DNA from: Nostoc edaphicum CCNP1411
GTDB lineage: Bacteria > Cyanobacteriota > Cyanobacteriia > Cyanobacteriales > Nostocaceae
Length of the DNA stretch: 64,000 bases
Reading direction: 5' to 3'
Assembly (NCBI RefSeq): GCF_014023275.1
Contig: NZ_CP054698.1
Span: 5,975,001 to 6,039,000, forward strand
The notes under the pieces: generated by a model
Told to the model about the DNA's origin: nothing
What the model saw: only the letters and a program-made list of their open reading frames with translations
Databases searched by the model: none
Program-made: the position numbers and the translations under genes
Part shown: in pieces, positions 55,994 through 64,000 of the stretch
Layout of the letters: every line of letters begins with the position of its first letter
How positions within the stretch are numbered: the stretch's first letter is position 1

Positions 55994-56099
55994 ACTAGTA
56001 CCGCAAGGCGGAATTAAAAATTAAAAATTAAAAATGAAGACAGCGTAAGGGTTTTGTTGATTGGGAATGGGTGGTTTATTTCCGCCGTGCTGTACTAGT
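55994..56099. repeat. Dispersed inverted-repeat element, copy 2 (inverted)
   Basis: Nearly identical, in reverse orientation, to 8541-8652 apart from two or three substitutions and one TTTTTAA unit less. The ends ACTAGTACCGCAAGGCGG and CCGCCGTGCTGTACTAGT are inverted repeats. Confidence 0.75.
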
Positions 56100-56124
56100 T
56101 TGAACCATAGAAAAATCTCAAATC

Positions 56125-56685
56125 TCAAATCCCAAATTGATTGACACTTTTCCACTCATGTTCAAGGATGGCATATAGCCAAGAGTCTCGCCATTTTCCC
56201 TTAATCCAATGGTGTTCTCGCAAATAACCTTCTTGTTGCATTCCGATTTTTTGCATAACTCTTGCTGAGGCAATGTTTTCTGGGTGACAAGTTGCAAATA
56301 TGCGATGTAAGTCCAACTCCTGAAAACCAAATGATACAACTGCTTTTACGGCTTCAGTTGCATATCCTTGTCCCCAAAATTCCTTAGTGAAAGAGTATCC
56401 AATAGAGCCTGTTTTGTTGTCAGTATCATGAACGGATATGCGACAGATGCCAATTAAGTGCTTTTGGGCTTTCAAAGTCACTGCCAAGGCAAAATGCTGA
56501 CGGGGTTCTCCCCCTTGTAATGAGATCTCTCTTTGCAAAAAATTTTTGGTATCTTCTTCACTATTTGGGCCAAAGGTTAAATAACGTACAACTTCGCGAT
56601 CGCTAGCGTATTTATGAACCGCTAACCAATCTGATTCTACAAAGTCTCGCAGTATCAGACGTTGGGTTTCTAATGGTAGATTCAT
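56125..56685 (-). CDS. GNAT N-acetyltransferase (RimJ-like)
   Basis: 186 residues. It starts with the family pattern L-E-T-Q-R-L-I-L-R-D-F, then G-S-I-G-Y-S-F-T-K-E-F-W-G-Q-G-Y-A-T-E-A-V with the acetyl-CoA loop and L-H-R-I-F-A-T-C-H-P-E-N-I-A-S. It probably acetylates an amino group on a ribosomal protein, peptide or small molecule. Substrate unknown. Confidence 0.9.
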   Translation of the reverse strand: MNLPLETQRLILRDFVESDWLAVHKYASDREVVRYLTFGPNSEEDTKNFLQREISLQGGEPRQHFALAVTLKAQKHLIGICRISVHDTDNKTGSIGYSFTKEFWGQGYATEAVKAVVSFGFQELDLHRIFATCHPENIASARVMQKIGMQQEGYLREHHWIKGKWRDSWLYAILEHEWKSVNQFGI

Positions 56686-57123
56686 TATTTTGAATGAACA
56701 AGCTACATACTAATAATCACAACCCAAAAAATATTCTAATCAAAGCTAGTCAAGATGTATAGTCTTTTATCTATGAAAGCAATTTAATATTTATTTAATA
56801 TTAGGGCTTGTGAATTAACAATATTGACATATAAAGCTGTAAGCTATTGTTTATCGCATAAAATTTGAGTATAAATAAAACTTACAATTTAGGTAAGTTT
56901 TCCCAGTCACATTTTTGAACTGTTTTTGACCTAAGCCTTATCTATTGGGGATTCGTATTCAGCGACTCGTCATTTAGAAAGGTACTATAGGCTCCTGCTT
57001 TGCAAAGAATTAAAGTTTTTTTGCCTAATTTTTCATGTTCATAAAACATGAAACTTACTCAAAGTAGCTGGCAATTTTTACAACCCAAATTTATTTTGCT
57101 GTTTTTGTAACCAAAACCCCAGT
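56686..57123. other. Promoter region upstream of bicA with a dyad
   Basis: AAAACTTAC at 56877-56885 has its reverse complement GTAAGTTTT at 56893-56901, an interrupted palindrome with 7-bp centre. It could be a LysR-type (CcmR/CmpR-like) site, which is only a guess. No gene is seen in the 438-bp gap. Confidence 0.35.
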
Positions 57124-58806
57124 ATGTCATTGACTAATACGATCAATTTTAGAAACTTACAAGGCGATTTATTCGGTGGTCTAACTGCTGCGATCGTTTC
57201 GTTACCTCTAGCGCTGGCATTCGGTGTCGCCTCTGGTGCTGGGCCTGTAGCTGGTCTTTACGGTGCAGTTTGCGTCGGCTTTTTCGCAGCCTTATTTGGT
57301 GGGACACCAACCCTAATTTCTGAGCCAACCGGGCCAATGACCGTAGTCATGACTGCAATTGTCGGTTCCATGACCGCAGCTAACCCCGAAAACGGCTTGG
57401 CAATGGCATTTACCGTAGTCATGCTAGCGGGAATATTCCAAATCTTCTTTGGAATATTTAAGTTGGGTAAATACATTACCCTCATGCCTTACAGCGTCAT
57501 TTCTGGCTTTATGTCTGGGATTGGCGTGATTCTGATTATTTTGCAGATTGCCCCTTTTGTCGGACAGCCAAATCCTAAAGGTGGCGTACTGGGGATGGTG
57601 CAAAATCTGCCTCAGTTATTAACTCAGATTAATCCTGCTGAAACAGCTTTGGGCTTGCTGACGCTGGCAATTATTTTCTTTATGCCATCCAAAATCAAGC
57701 GCTTTGCTCCTCCGCAGCTGGTGGCATTAATTATCGGAACTATAGTTTCTTTAACCATCTTCGGCGGTACGGATATCAGACGAATTGGGGAAATTCCTGT
57801 AGGATTGCCCACATTACAAATGCCTGCCTTCACTGCATCCCAAATGACAATCATGATTGTTGATGGGGCAATGTTGGGGATGTTGGGTTGTATTGATACT
57901 CTACTAACGGCAGTAATTGCAGACAGTTTGACTCGTACTGAACACAAATCTGACAAAGAATTGATTGGTCAAGGTATCGGTAATTTAGTATCTGGTTTGT
58001 GTGGTGGGCTACCTGGTGCTGGTGCCACGATGGGAACAGTAGTTAATATCCAAACTGGTGCTAGAACAGCTGTCTCTGGTTTAACTCGTGCATTAATTTT
58101 GTTAGTTGTAGTTTTGTGGGCTGCGCGTATCACTCAACCTATCCCAATGGCGGTATTGGCTGGTATTGCTCTCAAGGTGGGGGTTGACATTCTTGACTGG
58201 AGCTTCTTGAAACGCGCTCATAAGGTGTCGCTGAAAGGCACAATCATCATGTACGGTGTGTTATTTTTAACCGTATTTGTTGACTTGATTGTTGCCGTCG
58301 GCGTGGGAGTGTTCATTGCTAATATCTTAACTATCGATCGCCTCTCGGAATTACAATCTCAGGAAGTGAAGACAATTAGCGATGCCGATGATGCAATTGT
58401 CTTGAATGACGAAGAGAAAAAATGGCTTGATCTAGCTAATGGACGTGTTCTGCTATTTTACCTGAGCGGGCCGATGATTTTTGGAGTATCCAAAGCGATC
58501 GCTCGTGAACATTCAGCAATGGCAGACTCTGATGTGTTGATTATGGATTTGACAGATGTACCAATGTTGGGTGTGACTGCATCTTTGGCAATTGAAAACG
58601 CTATCAAAGATGCTAGTGAACAAGGTCGTCATGTGTTAGTTGTTGGTGCAACTAGCAAAGTCAAAAAGCGCTTAGACAAGTTTGGCATTTCGAGGTTTGT
58701 ACCAGAGCATCACATGTTTGTAGATCGTGTAGATGCACTTAAACAAGCCGTTGCTTTAGTTAATCCTCATGCAAGTTCTGCTAATACTCCTGGGGTTAGC
58801 ATCTAG
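57124..58806 (+). CDS. bicA: BicA-type sodium-dependent bicarbonate transporter (SulP family)
   Basis: 560 residues. It has about 12-14 membrane helices with L-P-L-A-L-A-F-G-V-A-S-G, L-I-S-E-P-T-G-P-M-T-V-V-M-T-A and G-L-P-G-A-G-A-T-M-G-T, and a C-terminal STAS domain (about 430-550, with V-L-I-M-D-L-T-D-V-P). The N-terminal part is closely like cyanobacterial BicA, so HCO3-/Na+ symport is the likely role, in the plasma membrane as part of the carbon-concentrating mechanism. Sulfate or other anion transport is the alternative. A sodium/proton antiporter gene follows, which would recycle Na+. Confidence 0.9.
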   Translation: MSLTNTINFRNLQGDLFGGLTAAIVSLPLALAFGVASGAGPVAGLYGAVCVGFFAALFGGTPTLISEPTGPMTVVMTAIVGSMTAANPENGLAMAFTVVMLAGIFQIFFGIFKLGKYITLMPYSVISGFMSGIGVILIILQIAPFVGQPNPKGGVLGMVQNLPQLLTQINPAETALGLLTLAIIFFMPSKIKRFAPPQLVALIIGTIVSLTIFGGTDIRRIGEIPVGLPTLQMPAFTASQMTIMIVDGAMLGMLGCIDTLLTAVIADSLTRTEHKSDKELIGQGIGNLVSGLCGGLPGAGATMGTVVNIQTGARTAVSGLTRALILLVVVLWAARITQPIPMAVLAGIALKVGVDILDWSFLKRAHKVSLKGTIIMYGVLFLTVFVDLIVAVGVGVFIANILTIDRLSELQSQEVKTISDADDAIVLNDEEKKWLDLANGRVLLFYLSGPMIFGVSKAIAREHSAMADSDVLIMDLTDVPMLGVTASLAIENAIKDASEQGRHVLVVGATSKVKKRLDKFGISRFVPEHHMFVDRVDALKQAVALVNPHASSANTPGVSI

Positions 58807-58886
58807 ACTGACACCTATTAATAATTCGTAATGACGCTCTCTACGAGACGCTAAAAGCGAACGCAGACTCGCTACCGCTACGCTAA

Positions 58887-58922
58887 CGTAATTCGTAATT
58901 TAATTATTAATTACGAATTACG
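58887..58922. terminator. 13-bp perfect AT-rich hairpin after bicA
   Basis: CGTAATTCGTAAT (58887-58899) and its exact reverse complement (58910-58922) lie about 80 bp after the bicA stop. Preceded by a GACGCTCTCTACGAGACGC repeat. Confidence 0.55.
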
Positions 58923-58974
58923 AGCTAGAAATTATGAATTATTTTGGAATTAATCAGCAATACAGATAGAAAAC

Positions 58975-60390
58975 ATGATTCTTTCAGAACCAATAGTTAA
59001 TTCATTTGCCTGGTTGAATTTTTTTCCTGCGGGTTTACCATCCTTTTTATTAGCAACAACCAATGAGGCAGAATATGCTCCTATTGTCCTGACTGGAGTA
59101 TTGCTAACTTTAGTAGTCATTTATCTGGCTAGTAAAATTGGTGGCGAATTATTTAGAATGATTGACTTGCCCCCTGTATTAGGAGAATTAGTTGGTGGGG
59201 TGCTTGTGGGTGCTTCTGCTCTCCATTTGGTAGTGTTTCCCGACAGTGGAACGGCTGGTAGCGACTCCATTATCATGTCTATCCTGCAATTCATTAATAA
59301 CCTCAGTCCTGATGCAGTCACATCAATCTTTCAAAGCCAGAGTGAGGTTATTTCTGTGCTTGCCGAACTAGGTGTCATCATTCTGTTATTTGAAATTGGT
59401 CTAGAATCAGACTTAAAAGAATTACAGAAAGTTGGTTATCAAGCAACAATTGTTGCTTGTGTTGGGGTAGCTGTTCCTTTTGCGGCTGGCACGGCGGGGC
59501 TGATTTTATTGTTTCATGCGCCAGTAATTCCAGCGATTTTTGCAGGTGCAGCGCTGACAGCTACTAGTATTGGGATTACCTCAAAAGTTTTGTCAGAAAT
59601 TGGGCAGTTAAAATCTCGTGAAGGTCAAATTATTGTCGGTGCTGCTGTCATTGATGACATTTTAGGTATCATCGTGTTGGCAGTAGTTGCGAGTCTTGCT
59701 AAAACTGGCGAAGTTGATATTTTCAACGTTATTTATCTAATTGTCAGCGCTACAGTTTTTCTCATCGGCTCGATTTTATTAGGGAAATATTTCAATCAGA
59801 GTTTTGTTGCGCTCGCTGATAAATTGCAAACGCGAGGCAACTTAATTATCCCAGCATTTATCTTTGCCTTCTTTATGGCTTTTTTGGGTAGTGCCATTCA
59901 TTTAGAAGCTATCTTAGGCGCATTTGCGGCTGGCTTAGTTTTGGATGAAACTGATAAACGCAAAGAGCTAGATGAGCAGGTTAAACCGGTTGCTGATATC
60001 CTAGTACCAGTTTTCTTCGTTACCGTTGGCGCGAAAGTTGATTTAGGTGTTCTTAATCCTTTAGTTCCAGGAAATCGAGAAGGATTAATTATTGCTACCT
60101 TCTTAATTGCGATCGCAATTATCGGTAAAGTTGTCACAGGTTGGGCGGTTTTTGGTCAACCTGGAATTAATCGGTTAGCAGTTGGTGTGGGGATGATTCC
60201 CCGTGGCGAAGTTGGGTTAGTGTTTGCCGCCATTGGTGCAGCTAGTGGTACTCTTGATAAACCATTGCAAGCTGCGATCGTGATTATGGTGATTTTGACA
60301 ACCTTCTTAGCACCACCTTTATTGCGGTTTGCATTTAAACAATCGCCAGAAGAAAAAGAAGCTTTAGAGAAAGCCAATTTAATAGGCTAG
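58975..60390 (+). CDS. CPA2-family Na+(K+)/H+ antiporter
   Basis: 471 residues with about 12 membrane helices. It has the family features L-P-P-V-L-G-E-L-V-G-G near residue 62, A-A-V-I-D-D-I-L-G-I with the Asp-Asp ion site, and F-A-A-G-L-V-L-D-E-T. No RCK/TrkA domain follows, so it is of the NapA type rather than the KefB type. It probably exports Na+ against protons and may sustain the sodium gradient used by BicA. Exact ion is inferred. Confidence 0.9.
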   Translation: MILSEPIVNSFAWLNFFPAGLPSFLLATTNEAEYAPIVLTGVLLTLVVIYLASKIGGELFRMIDLPPVLGELVGGVLVGASALHLVVFPDSGTAGSDSIIMSILQFINNLSPDAVTSIFQSQSEVISVLAELGVIILLFEIGLESDLKELQKVGYQATIVACVGVAVPFAAGTAGLILLFHAPVIPAIFAGAALTATSIGITSKVLSEIGQLKSREGQIIVGAAVIDDILGIIVLAVVASLAKTGEVDIFNVIYLIVSATVFLIGSILLGKYFNQSFVALADKLQTRGNLIIPAFIFAFFMAFLGSAIHLEAILGAFAAGLVLDETDKRKELDEQVKPVADILVPVFFVTVGAKVDLGVLNPLVPGNREGLIIATFLIAIAIIGKVVTGWAVFGQPGINRLAVGVGMIPRGEVGLVFAAIGAASGTLDKPLQAAIVIMVILTTFLAPPLLRFAFKQSPEEKEALEKANLIG

Positions 60391-60405
60391 TTACTTTTAC
60401 CTTTA

Positions 60406-60567
60406 GAGGTTGTTTAAAAAGTTTTAGGGTGTGATTTTAGGTAGTTATTGATCCCCCCTAACCCCCCTTAAAAAGGGGGAAACCGGAATCAAAGTCCTCC
60501 TTTTTAAGGAGGATTTAGGAGGATCTAAAGTTTTTGATACATCAGCCACCACTTTTAAAACATCCTC
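60406..60567. repeat. Inverted-repeat element with GAGGTTGTTTAAAAAGT end
   Basis: GAGGTTGTTTAAAAAGT (60406-60422) matches the reverse of ACTTTTAAAACATCCTC (60551-60567) at 14 of 17 positions. Inside are CCCCCCTT-AAAAAGGGGG and TCCTCC-TTTTTAA-GGAGGA hairpins. The end type matches that at 10145. Confidence 0.6.
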
Positions 60568-60626
60568 TTAAACACAAGATTAGGTAAAAGAAACGAATTT
60601 TATTTTTTCTTTTACCTTCAACCTTT

Positions 60627-60980
60627 ATGCAACAGGCAATTCCCGTGTTAGAAGCGTGCATATTCGCAACAATATTGTGCGGATTTTTCGGCATCATCCT
60701 CAAAAAGAACCTTGTGATGAAGATCATCTCTATGGATGTCATGAGTACGGGGGTTATTGCCTATTACGTACTGATTGCATCACGAGGTGGCTTGTTCACA
60801 CCAATTATTTCCAACGTCAAAAATGTTAGATACGCCGATCCGGTTCCCCAGGCGGTGATATTGACGGCGATTGTGATCGGATTTTCGATTCAGGCGTTAA
60901 TGCTGGTCGGTGTTATGAAGCTAGCACGGGATAATCCGACTTTAGAAAGTAACGAAATCGAGAAGAACAATACCCCATGA
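60627..60980 (+). CDS. Mrp-type Na+/H+ antiporter subunit C (MnhC/NuoK-like)
   Basis: 117 residues, three membrane helices, with G-I-I-L-K-K-N-L-V-M-K-I and D-P-V-P-Q-A-V-I-L-T-A-I-V-I as in MrpC and NuoK. First gene of an Mrp operon (C, D, E, F, G, A-like, B-like). Overlaps mrpD by 4 bp. Mrp complexes export Na+ at the plasma membrane and support pH, salt and inorganic carbon tolerance. Confidence 0.92.
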   Translation: MQQAIPVLEACIFATILCGFFGIILKKNLVMKIISMDVMSTGVIAYYVLIASRGGLFTPIISNVKNVRYADPVPQAVILTAIVIGFSIQALMLVGVMKLARDNPTLESNEIEKNNTP

Positions 60981-62416
60981 GTACCATTACAATCGCATGG
61001 ATTGCACTACCATTTTTTGTGGGGTTCGTCATTTATCTACTCCCCAAGCTTGATAGATACCTTGCCCTGTGCATGGCGTTTGCTTCGGCAACTTATGCGT
61101 TGCAGCTATTTCTTGAACGTTCTCCACTGACACTAAAGTTACTGGATAATTTTGGCGTTATCTTAACAGTCGATCAATTAAGCGGCTATTTTATCTTAAC
61201 CAATGGGCTGGTGACGGCAGCAGTCATCCTCTACTGTTGGCACAGCGATAAGACAGCTTTTTTTTACGCACAACTGATCATTTTGCATGGCAGCATCAAT
61301 GCCGCGTTTGCCTGTGCGGATTTGATCAGTTTATACGTGGCGTTAGAGGTAAGCGGTATTGCTGCGTTTCTCTTGATTGCCTATCCTCGAACTGACCGAT
61401 CGATTTGGGTTGGTCTACGCTATCTGTTCATCAGCAACGTAGCAATGCTGTTTTATCTGGTTGGTGCGGTGCTGGTTTATCAGGCGGATCATTCCTTTAG
61501 TTTTGCAGGTTTGCGCGTAGCACCTCCAGAAGCGCTTGCCCTCATTTTTCTGGGACTCTTGACAAAAGGAGGAGTTTTTGTATCAGGATTATGGTTGCCG
61601 TTGACTCACTCGGAATCGGAAACGCCAGTGTCGGCGATGCTGTCGGGAGTTGTGGTAAAAGCTGGTGTCTATCCATTAGTGCGGTGTGCGCTGATGGTGG
61701 AAGAGGTTGACCCAATAGTGAGAATCTTTGGAGTTGGCACGGCGCTTCTAGGAGTCTTTTATGCAGTCTTTGAAAAGGATACCAAGCGGATGCTGGCGTT
61801 TCATACAGTTTCGCAGTTAGGTTTTATTCTCGCCGCCCCGGTTGTGGGTGGTTTTTATGCTCTGACGCACGGACTGGTTAAATCGGCGCTCTTTTTAATC
61901 GCCGGGGCTTTACCGAGTCGAAACTTTAAGGAACTACAACATCAAGCGATCGCTACCCCAATTTGGATTGCCTTGGTGATAGCCAGCTTTTCGATCTCTG
62001 GGTTCCCCTTGTTGTCCGGCTTTGGGGCGAAGGTGTTGACGACAAAGAATTTGCTGCCTTGGCAAGCGATCGCTATGAATGTTGCAGCCCTCGGAACGGC
62101 AATATCTTTCGCCAAATTCATATTTCTGCCGCGTGGGGGACAAGCGGATGTAAAACCTGGTTTTTGGGCAGCCGTGATCCTGTTAATCGGTGGGCTGGTT
62201 CTGGCCAATATTGTGTATTACGAGGTGTATACCTTTGCGAATATTATCAAACCCCTCGCAACCATCGGCGTTGGATGGTTGGTGTACTTACTAATTTTCA
62301 AACACTCAATACTCAAGCTACCGCGTGTCCTTGAAGAATTTGATCATCTGATCGGTGTAATGAGTCTAATTTTAATCCTGCTTTTCTGGAAGGGATTTGC
62401 ATGGTTGGGCATCTAA
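60977..62416 (+). CDS. Mrp-type antiporter subunit D (MnhD/NuoN-like)
   Basis: 479 residues, about 13-14 membrane helices of the proton-translocating NuoL/M/N family, with Y-V-A-L-E-V-S-G-I, K-G-G-V-F-V-S-G-L-W-L-P and D-T-K-R-M-L-A-F-H-T-V-S-Q. It should be the main proton/sodium pathway of the complex with MrpA. It overlaps the start of mrpE by 16 bp. Confidence 0.92.
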   Translation: MSTITIAWIALPFFVGFVIYLLPKLDRYLALCMAFASATYALQLFLERSPLTLKLLDNFGVILTVDQLSGYFILTNGLVTAAVILYCWHSDKTAFFYAQLIILHGSINAAFACADLISLYVALEVSGIAAFLLIAYPRTDRSIWVGLRYLFISNVAMLFYLVGAVLVYQADHSFSFAGLRVAPPEALALIFLGLLTKGGVFVSGLWLPLTHSESETPVSAMLSGVVVKAGVYPLVRCALMVEEVDPIVRIFGVGTALLGVFYAVFEKDTKRMLAFHTVSQLGFILAAPVVGGFYALTHGLVKSALFLIAGALPSRNFKELQHQAIATPIWIALVIASFSISGFPLLSGFGAKVLTTKNLLPWQAIAMNVAALGTAISFAKFIFLPRGGQADVKPGFWAAVILLIGGLVLANIVYYEVYTFANIIKPLATIGVGWLVYLLIFKHSILKLPRVLEEFDHLIGVMSLILILLFWKGFAWLGI

Positions 62417-62790
62417 ATTTTATATTGCGACTGACTATCTGGTTTTTGCTCACTGCCGATTTTAGTGTGGCAAATATCATCATTGGCGTAAGCATCGCAC
62501 TTCTATTACCTGGTGGTAAAACAGCTAGAGAATCATTAAAAGATTGGCTGCGTGTGCTAGGTGAGATCATTGTGGCAATTCCGCAGGCGTATATTGAGGC
62601 ATTTGAAATCATCCTCCGCCCGCATAATCACGAAGATATCACGATGGAACAAGTCAAACCACGACGGACACCAGGGCTGATATTCCTGGATATATTCTTG
62701 ATCACCTTTACACCCAAGACCATTGTTTTGAAATATCACGAAGCAGGGTGGTATGAAGTCCACCGAGTGCGACGGAGGAGAAAAGTATGA
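62401..62790 (+). CDS. Mrp-type antiporter subunit E (MnhE)
   Basis: 129 residues with helices in the first 55 residues, F-E-I-I-L-R-P in the middle, and a C-terminal T-P-G-L-I-F-L-D-I-F-L-I-T-F-T-P-K-T segment as in MrpE. The ATG at 62401 overlaps mrpD. The stop overlaps the mrpF start (ATGA). Confidence 0.9.
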   Translation: MVGHLNFILRLTIWFLLTADFSVANIIIGVSIALLLPGGKTARESLKDWLRVLGEIIVAIPQAYIEAFEIILRPHNHEDITMEQVKPRRTPGLIFLDIFLITFTPKTIVLKYHEAGWYEVHRVRRRRKV

Positions 62791-63053
62791 TCCTGAACTT
62801 GGCATTGATTGCAATGATTCTGACACTGCTCATCCCCATGTATGAGGCATGGCAAGATGATGATATTTGGCAAAAAATGCTGGCATTTGCCAGTGCTGCA
62901 ACCAAATGTTCAATCATGATCTTGGTTGTATCTGTCTTGCGTGACGATTGGATGATTGGTGTTGTCGGAGTAATTATCTTGAGTGTGGGGAATGCCGGCT
63001 TAATGTTGTTGGCACATGTCCTCAAAAGAATGAATGATTTAGCGAATGAGTAA
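62787..63053 (+). CDS. Mrp-type antiporter subunit F (MnhF)
   Basis: 88 residues with three membrane helices, of the right size and place for MrpF: an N-terminal helix, D-D-I-W-Q-K-M-L-A-F-A-S-A, and two further helices. It sits between E and G, overlapping E by 4 bp. Assignment leans on gene order and topology. Confidence 0.85.
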   Translation: MILNLALIAMILTLLIPMYEAWQDDDIWQKMLAFASAATKCSIMILVVSVLRDDWMIGVVGVIILSVGNAGLMLLAHVLKRMNDLANE

Positions 63054-63056
63054 TAT

Positions 63057-63335
63057 ATGATTAACCTGCTTAGTTATACTTGCATAGTTTTAGGAATCTT
63101 CTTCTGGTTTTGGGGAACCTTACCCTTGCTTGGCGATCGCTCGGTGTTATTCAAACTGCATAGTCTTTCGGTTGCAGATACCCTCGGATCAATGAGTATC
63201 ATCATCGGGCTACTCTTGAAAATACCCAGTGAATGGCCGTTACTCATCCTCGCCATCATCTCTTTAGCGATTTGGAATACAGTGCTGGGGTATGTGTTGG
63301 CTTACTGTTCTAGTAGCGAGGGTAGCCATGAATGA
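63057..63335 (+). CDS. Mrp-type antiporter subunit G (MnhG)
   Basis: 92 residues, three membrane helices, with the MrpG features R-S-V-L-F-K-L-H-S-L-S-V-A-D-T-L-G. It follows mrpF by 3 bp and overlaps the next gene by 8 bp. Confidence 0.9.
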   Translation: MINLLSYTCIVLGIFFWFWGTLPLLGDRSVLFKLHSLSVADTLGSMSIIIGLLLKIPSEWPLLILAIISLAIWNTVLGYVLAYCSSSEGSHE

Positions 63336-63906
63336 TAGCTATATCTATGTGATCCTTGCCCTGCTGCCATTGGCTGCTTGTATGTTGGTATTTCAAGTCA
63401 ATCCATACCATGCGCTGGTAATTCGCGGCATATTGGGAGCGATCGCAGCATTGGTATATACGGTTTTGGGAGCGCCTGATGTGGCTTTGACCGAAGCCTT
63501 GGTGGGTACTATGCTGGCAATTACGCTCTATGCGGTAGCAGTGCGTTCATCCTTGGTCATGCGTCTTGGCGTACTCAAAGATGAGGAAGATGACAATCAG
63601 CATTTTGCGAAACTGATGGATGAGTTCCGCACAATTTTTGGCAAGCGCTATATGCGTCTTGAACTTGTTACCTACACTAATACACAGTCATTGCACCGGG
63701 CACTGATGGAAAAAGAAGTCCATACAATCTGTGTCCGACCGAAACAAAGTGATCAAAACGGCGCAGCGTATGGGGACGAAAAGCAACCCTATCACACCAA
63801 AACCAGAATCCAACGCATCTATGACATCATGCAAACCGAACTTTCGTCACCAGGAACAATCCTAGCCTATGTAAATACACTACATTCAGGGGAGGAGCAT
63901 ACATGA
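63328..63906 (+). CDS. DUF4040 / MrpA C-terminal-like subunit
   Basis: 192 residues from ATG 63328 (the frame reaches back to 63292). The first 90 residues form membrane helices with A-P-D-V-A-L-T-E-A-L-V-G-T-M-L-A-I-T-L-Y, the conserved DUF4040 motif found at the C-terminal end of MrpA/MbhD proteins. The last 100 residues are soluble and specific to this cyanobacterial form. It replaces part of the large MrpA. Overlaps mrpB by 4 bp. Confidence 0.85.
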   Translation: MNDSYIYVILALLPLAACMLVFQVNPYHALVIRGILGAIAALVYTVLGAPDVALTEALVGTMLAITLYAVAVRSSLVMRLGVLKDEEDDNQHFAKLMDEFRTIFGKRYMRLELVTYTNTQSLHRALMEKEVHTICVRPKQSDQNGAAYGDEKQPYHTKTRIQRIYDIMQTELSSPGTILAYVNTLHSGEEHT

Positions 63907-64000
63907 AATGGATCTACATTGCGGCGGGCATAGCACTGTACTTCAAAATGCTCATCATGCCCAATCCAGCAGCAGATTTACCCGATTTCTCTATCGTTGA
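63903..64000 (+). CDS. Mrp-type antiporter subunit B-like, right-edge partial
   Basis: Starts at ATG 63903, overlapping the stop of the DUF4040 gene (ATGA), and runs off the window. The visible 32 residues begin M-K-W-I-Y-I-A-A-G-I-A-L-Y-F-K-M. The assignment to MrpB or a related small subunit rests on position in the Mrp operon. Confidence 0.6.
   Translation, partial: MKWIYIAAGIALYFKMLIMPNPAADLPDFSIV

Noticed and set aside
1..64000. CRISPR arrays and tRNA genes
   Set aside because: No regularly spaced direct repeats with unique spacers, and no T-arm GGTTCGAATCC-like sequence in a cloverleaf context, were found on reading both strands.

Overview
The window is chromosomal DNA from a filamentous, Nostoc-like cyanobacterium. 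The evidence is many HIP1-type GCGATCGC octamers, a photosystem I gene (psaK), the cyanobacterial set pipX-pipY-sepF-proC, the alkane pathway (ado, aar, accA), a BicA-type bicarbonate transporter, and intergenic spaces full of the heptamer tracts, short palindromes and small inverted-repeat elements usual in Nostocales. No rRNA, tRNA or CRISPR array was recognised.

Layout. 1-4.5 kb: two half-size GDT1/UPF0016 manganese exchanger genes, a cobalamin-type binding protein and a hybrid histidine kinase. 5-10 kb: a VOC-like protein, a BMP-family lipoprotein and two glycosyltransferases in repeat-rich DNA. 10.6-16 kb: rtcB, then a copper unit (HMA chaperone, CopA ATPase, small membrane protein, MerR regulator) with a 30-bp perfect palindrome at its head that looks like a MerR-type promoter. 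16.5 kb: a Rieske oxygenase. 18.2-25.4 kb: the most unusual part, described below. 25.6-29.3 kb: a secreted protein, a His-rich zinc-type P-ATPase and a small exported Cys protein. 29.5-40.6 kb: Ski2-like helicase, proC, sepF, pipY, pipX, an EcfT/CbiQ-like protein, der, a site-2 protease and psaK. 40.7-46.2 kb: trpF, folE, an SDR, accA, aar, ado. 46.4-56.7 kb: an orphan sugar permease, a Cys-rich peptide gene, a TPS-type exoprotein, a MazEF-like pair, a FetB-like permease, a DegT aminotransferase, a Ycf23 protein, a fasciclin protein and a GNAT. 57.1-64 kb: bicA, a CPA2 antiporter and an Mrp operon running off the right edge.

The 18.2-25.4 kb cluster. Four minus-strand genes overlap end to start: a coiled-coil plus iSTAND-like protein, a MoxR AAA+ ATPase, a membrane-spanning vWA protein, and a membrane sensor with a cytoplasmic helical domain and an extracytoplasmic TPR/periplasmic-binding region. 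This matches the logic of the MoxR-vWA/iSTAND conflict systems of multicellular bacteria. The sensor gene is cut in two by a 124-bp element with terminal inverted repeats and a TA target duplication; the insertion keeps the frame but brings in stop codons. A fragment resembling the start of a caspase-like domain lies just downstream. I infer a conflict or signalling operon that is decaying, or has been silenced, in this strain.

A second theme is repeat invasion. At least seven types of small inverted-repeat element were found by eye, and intergenic-type repeat sequence has been taken in frame into four conserved proteins (RtcB, CopA, the Ski2-like helicase and the histidine kinase).
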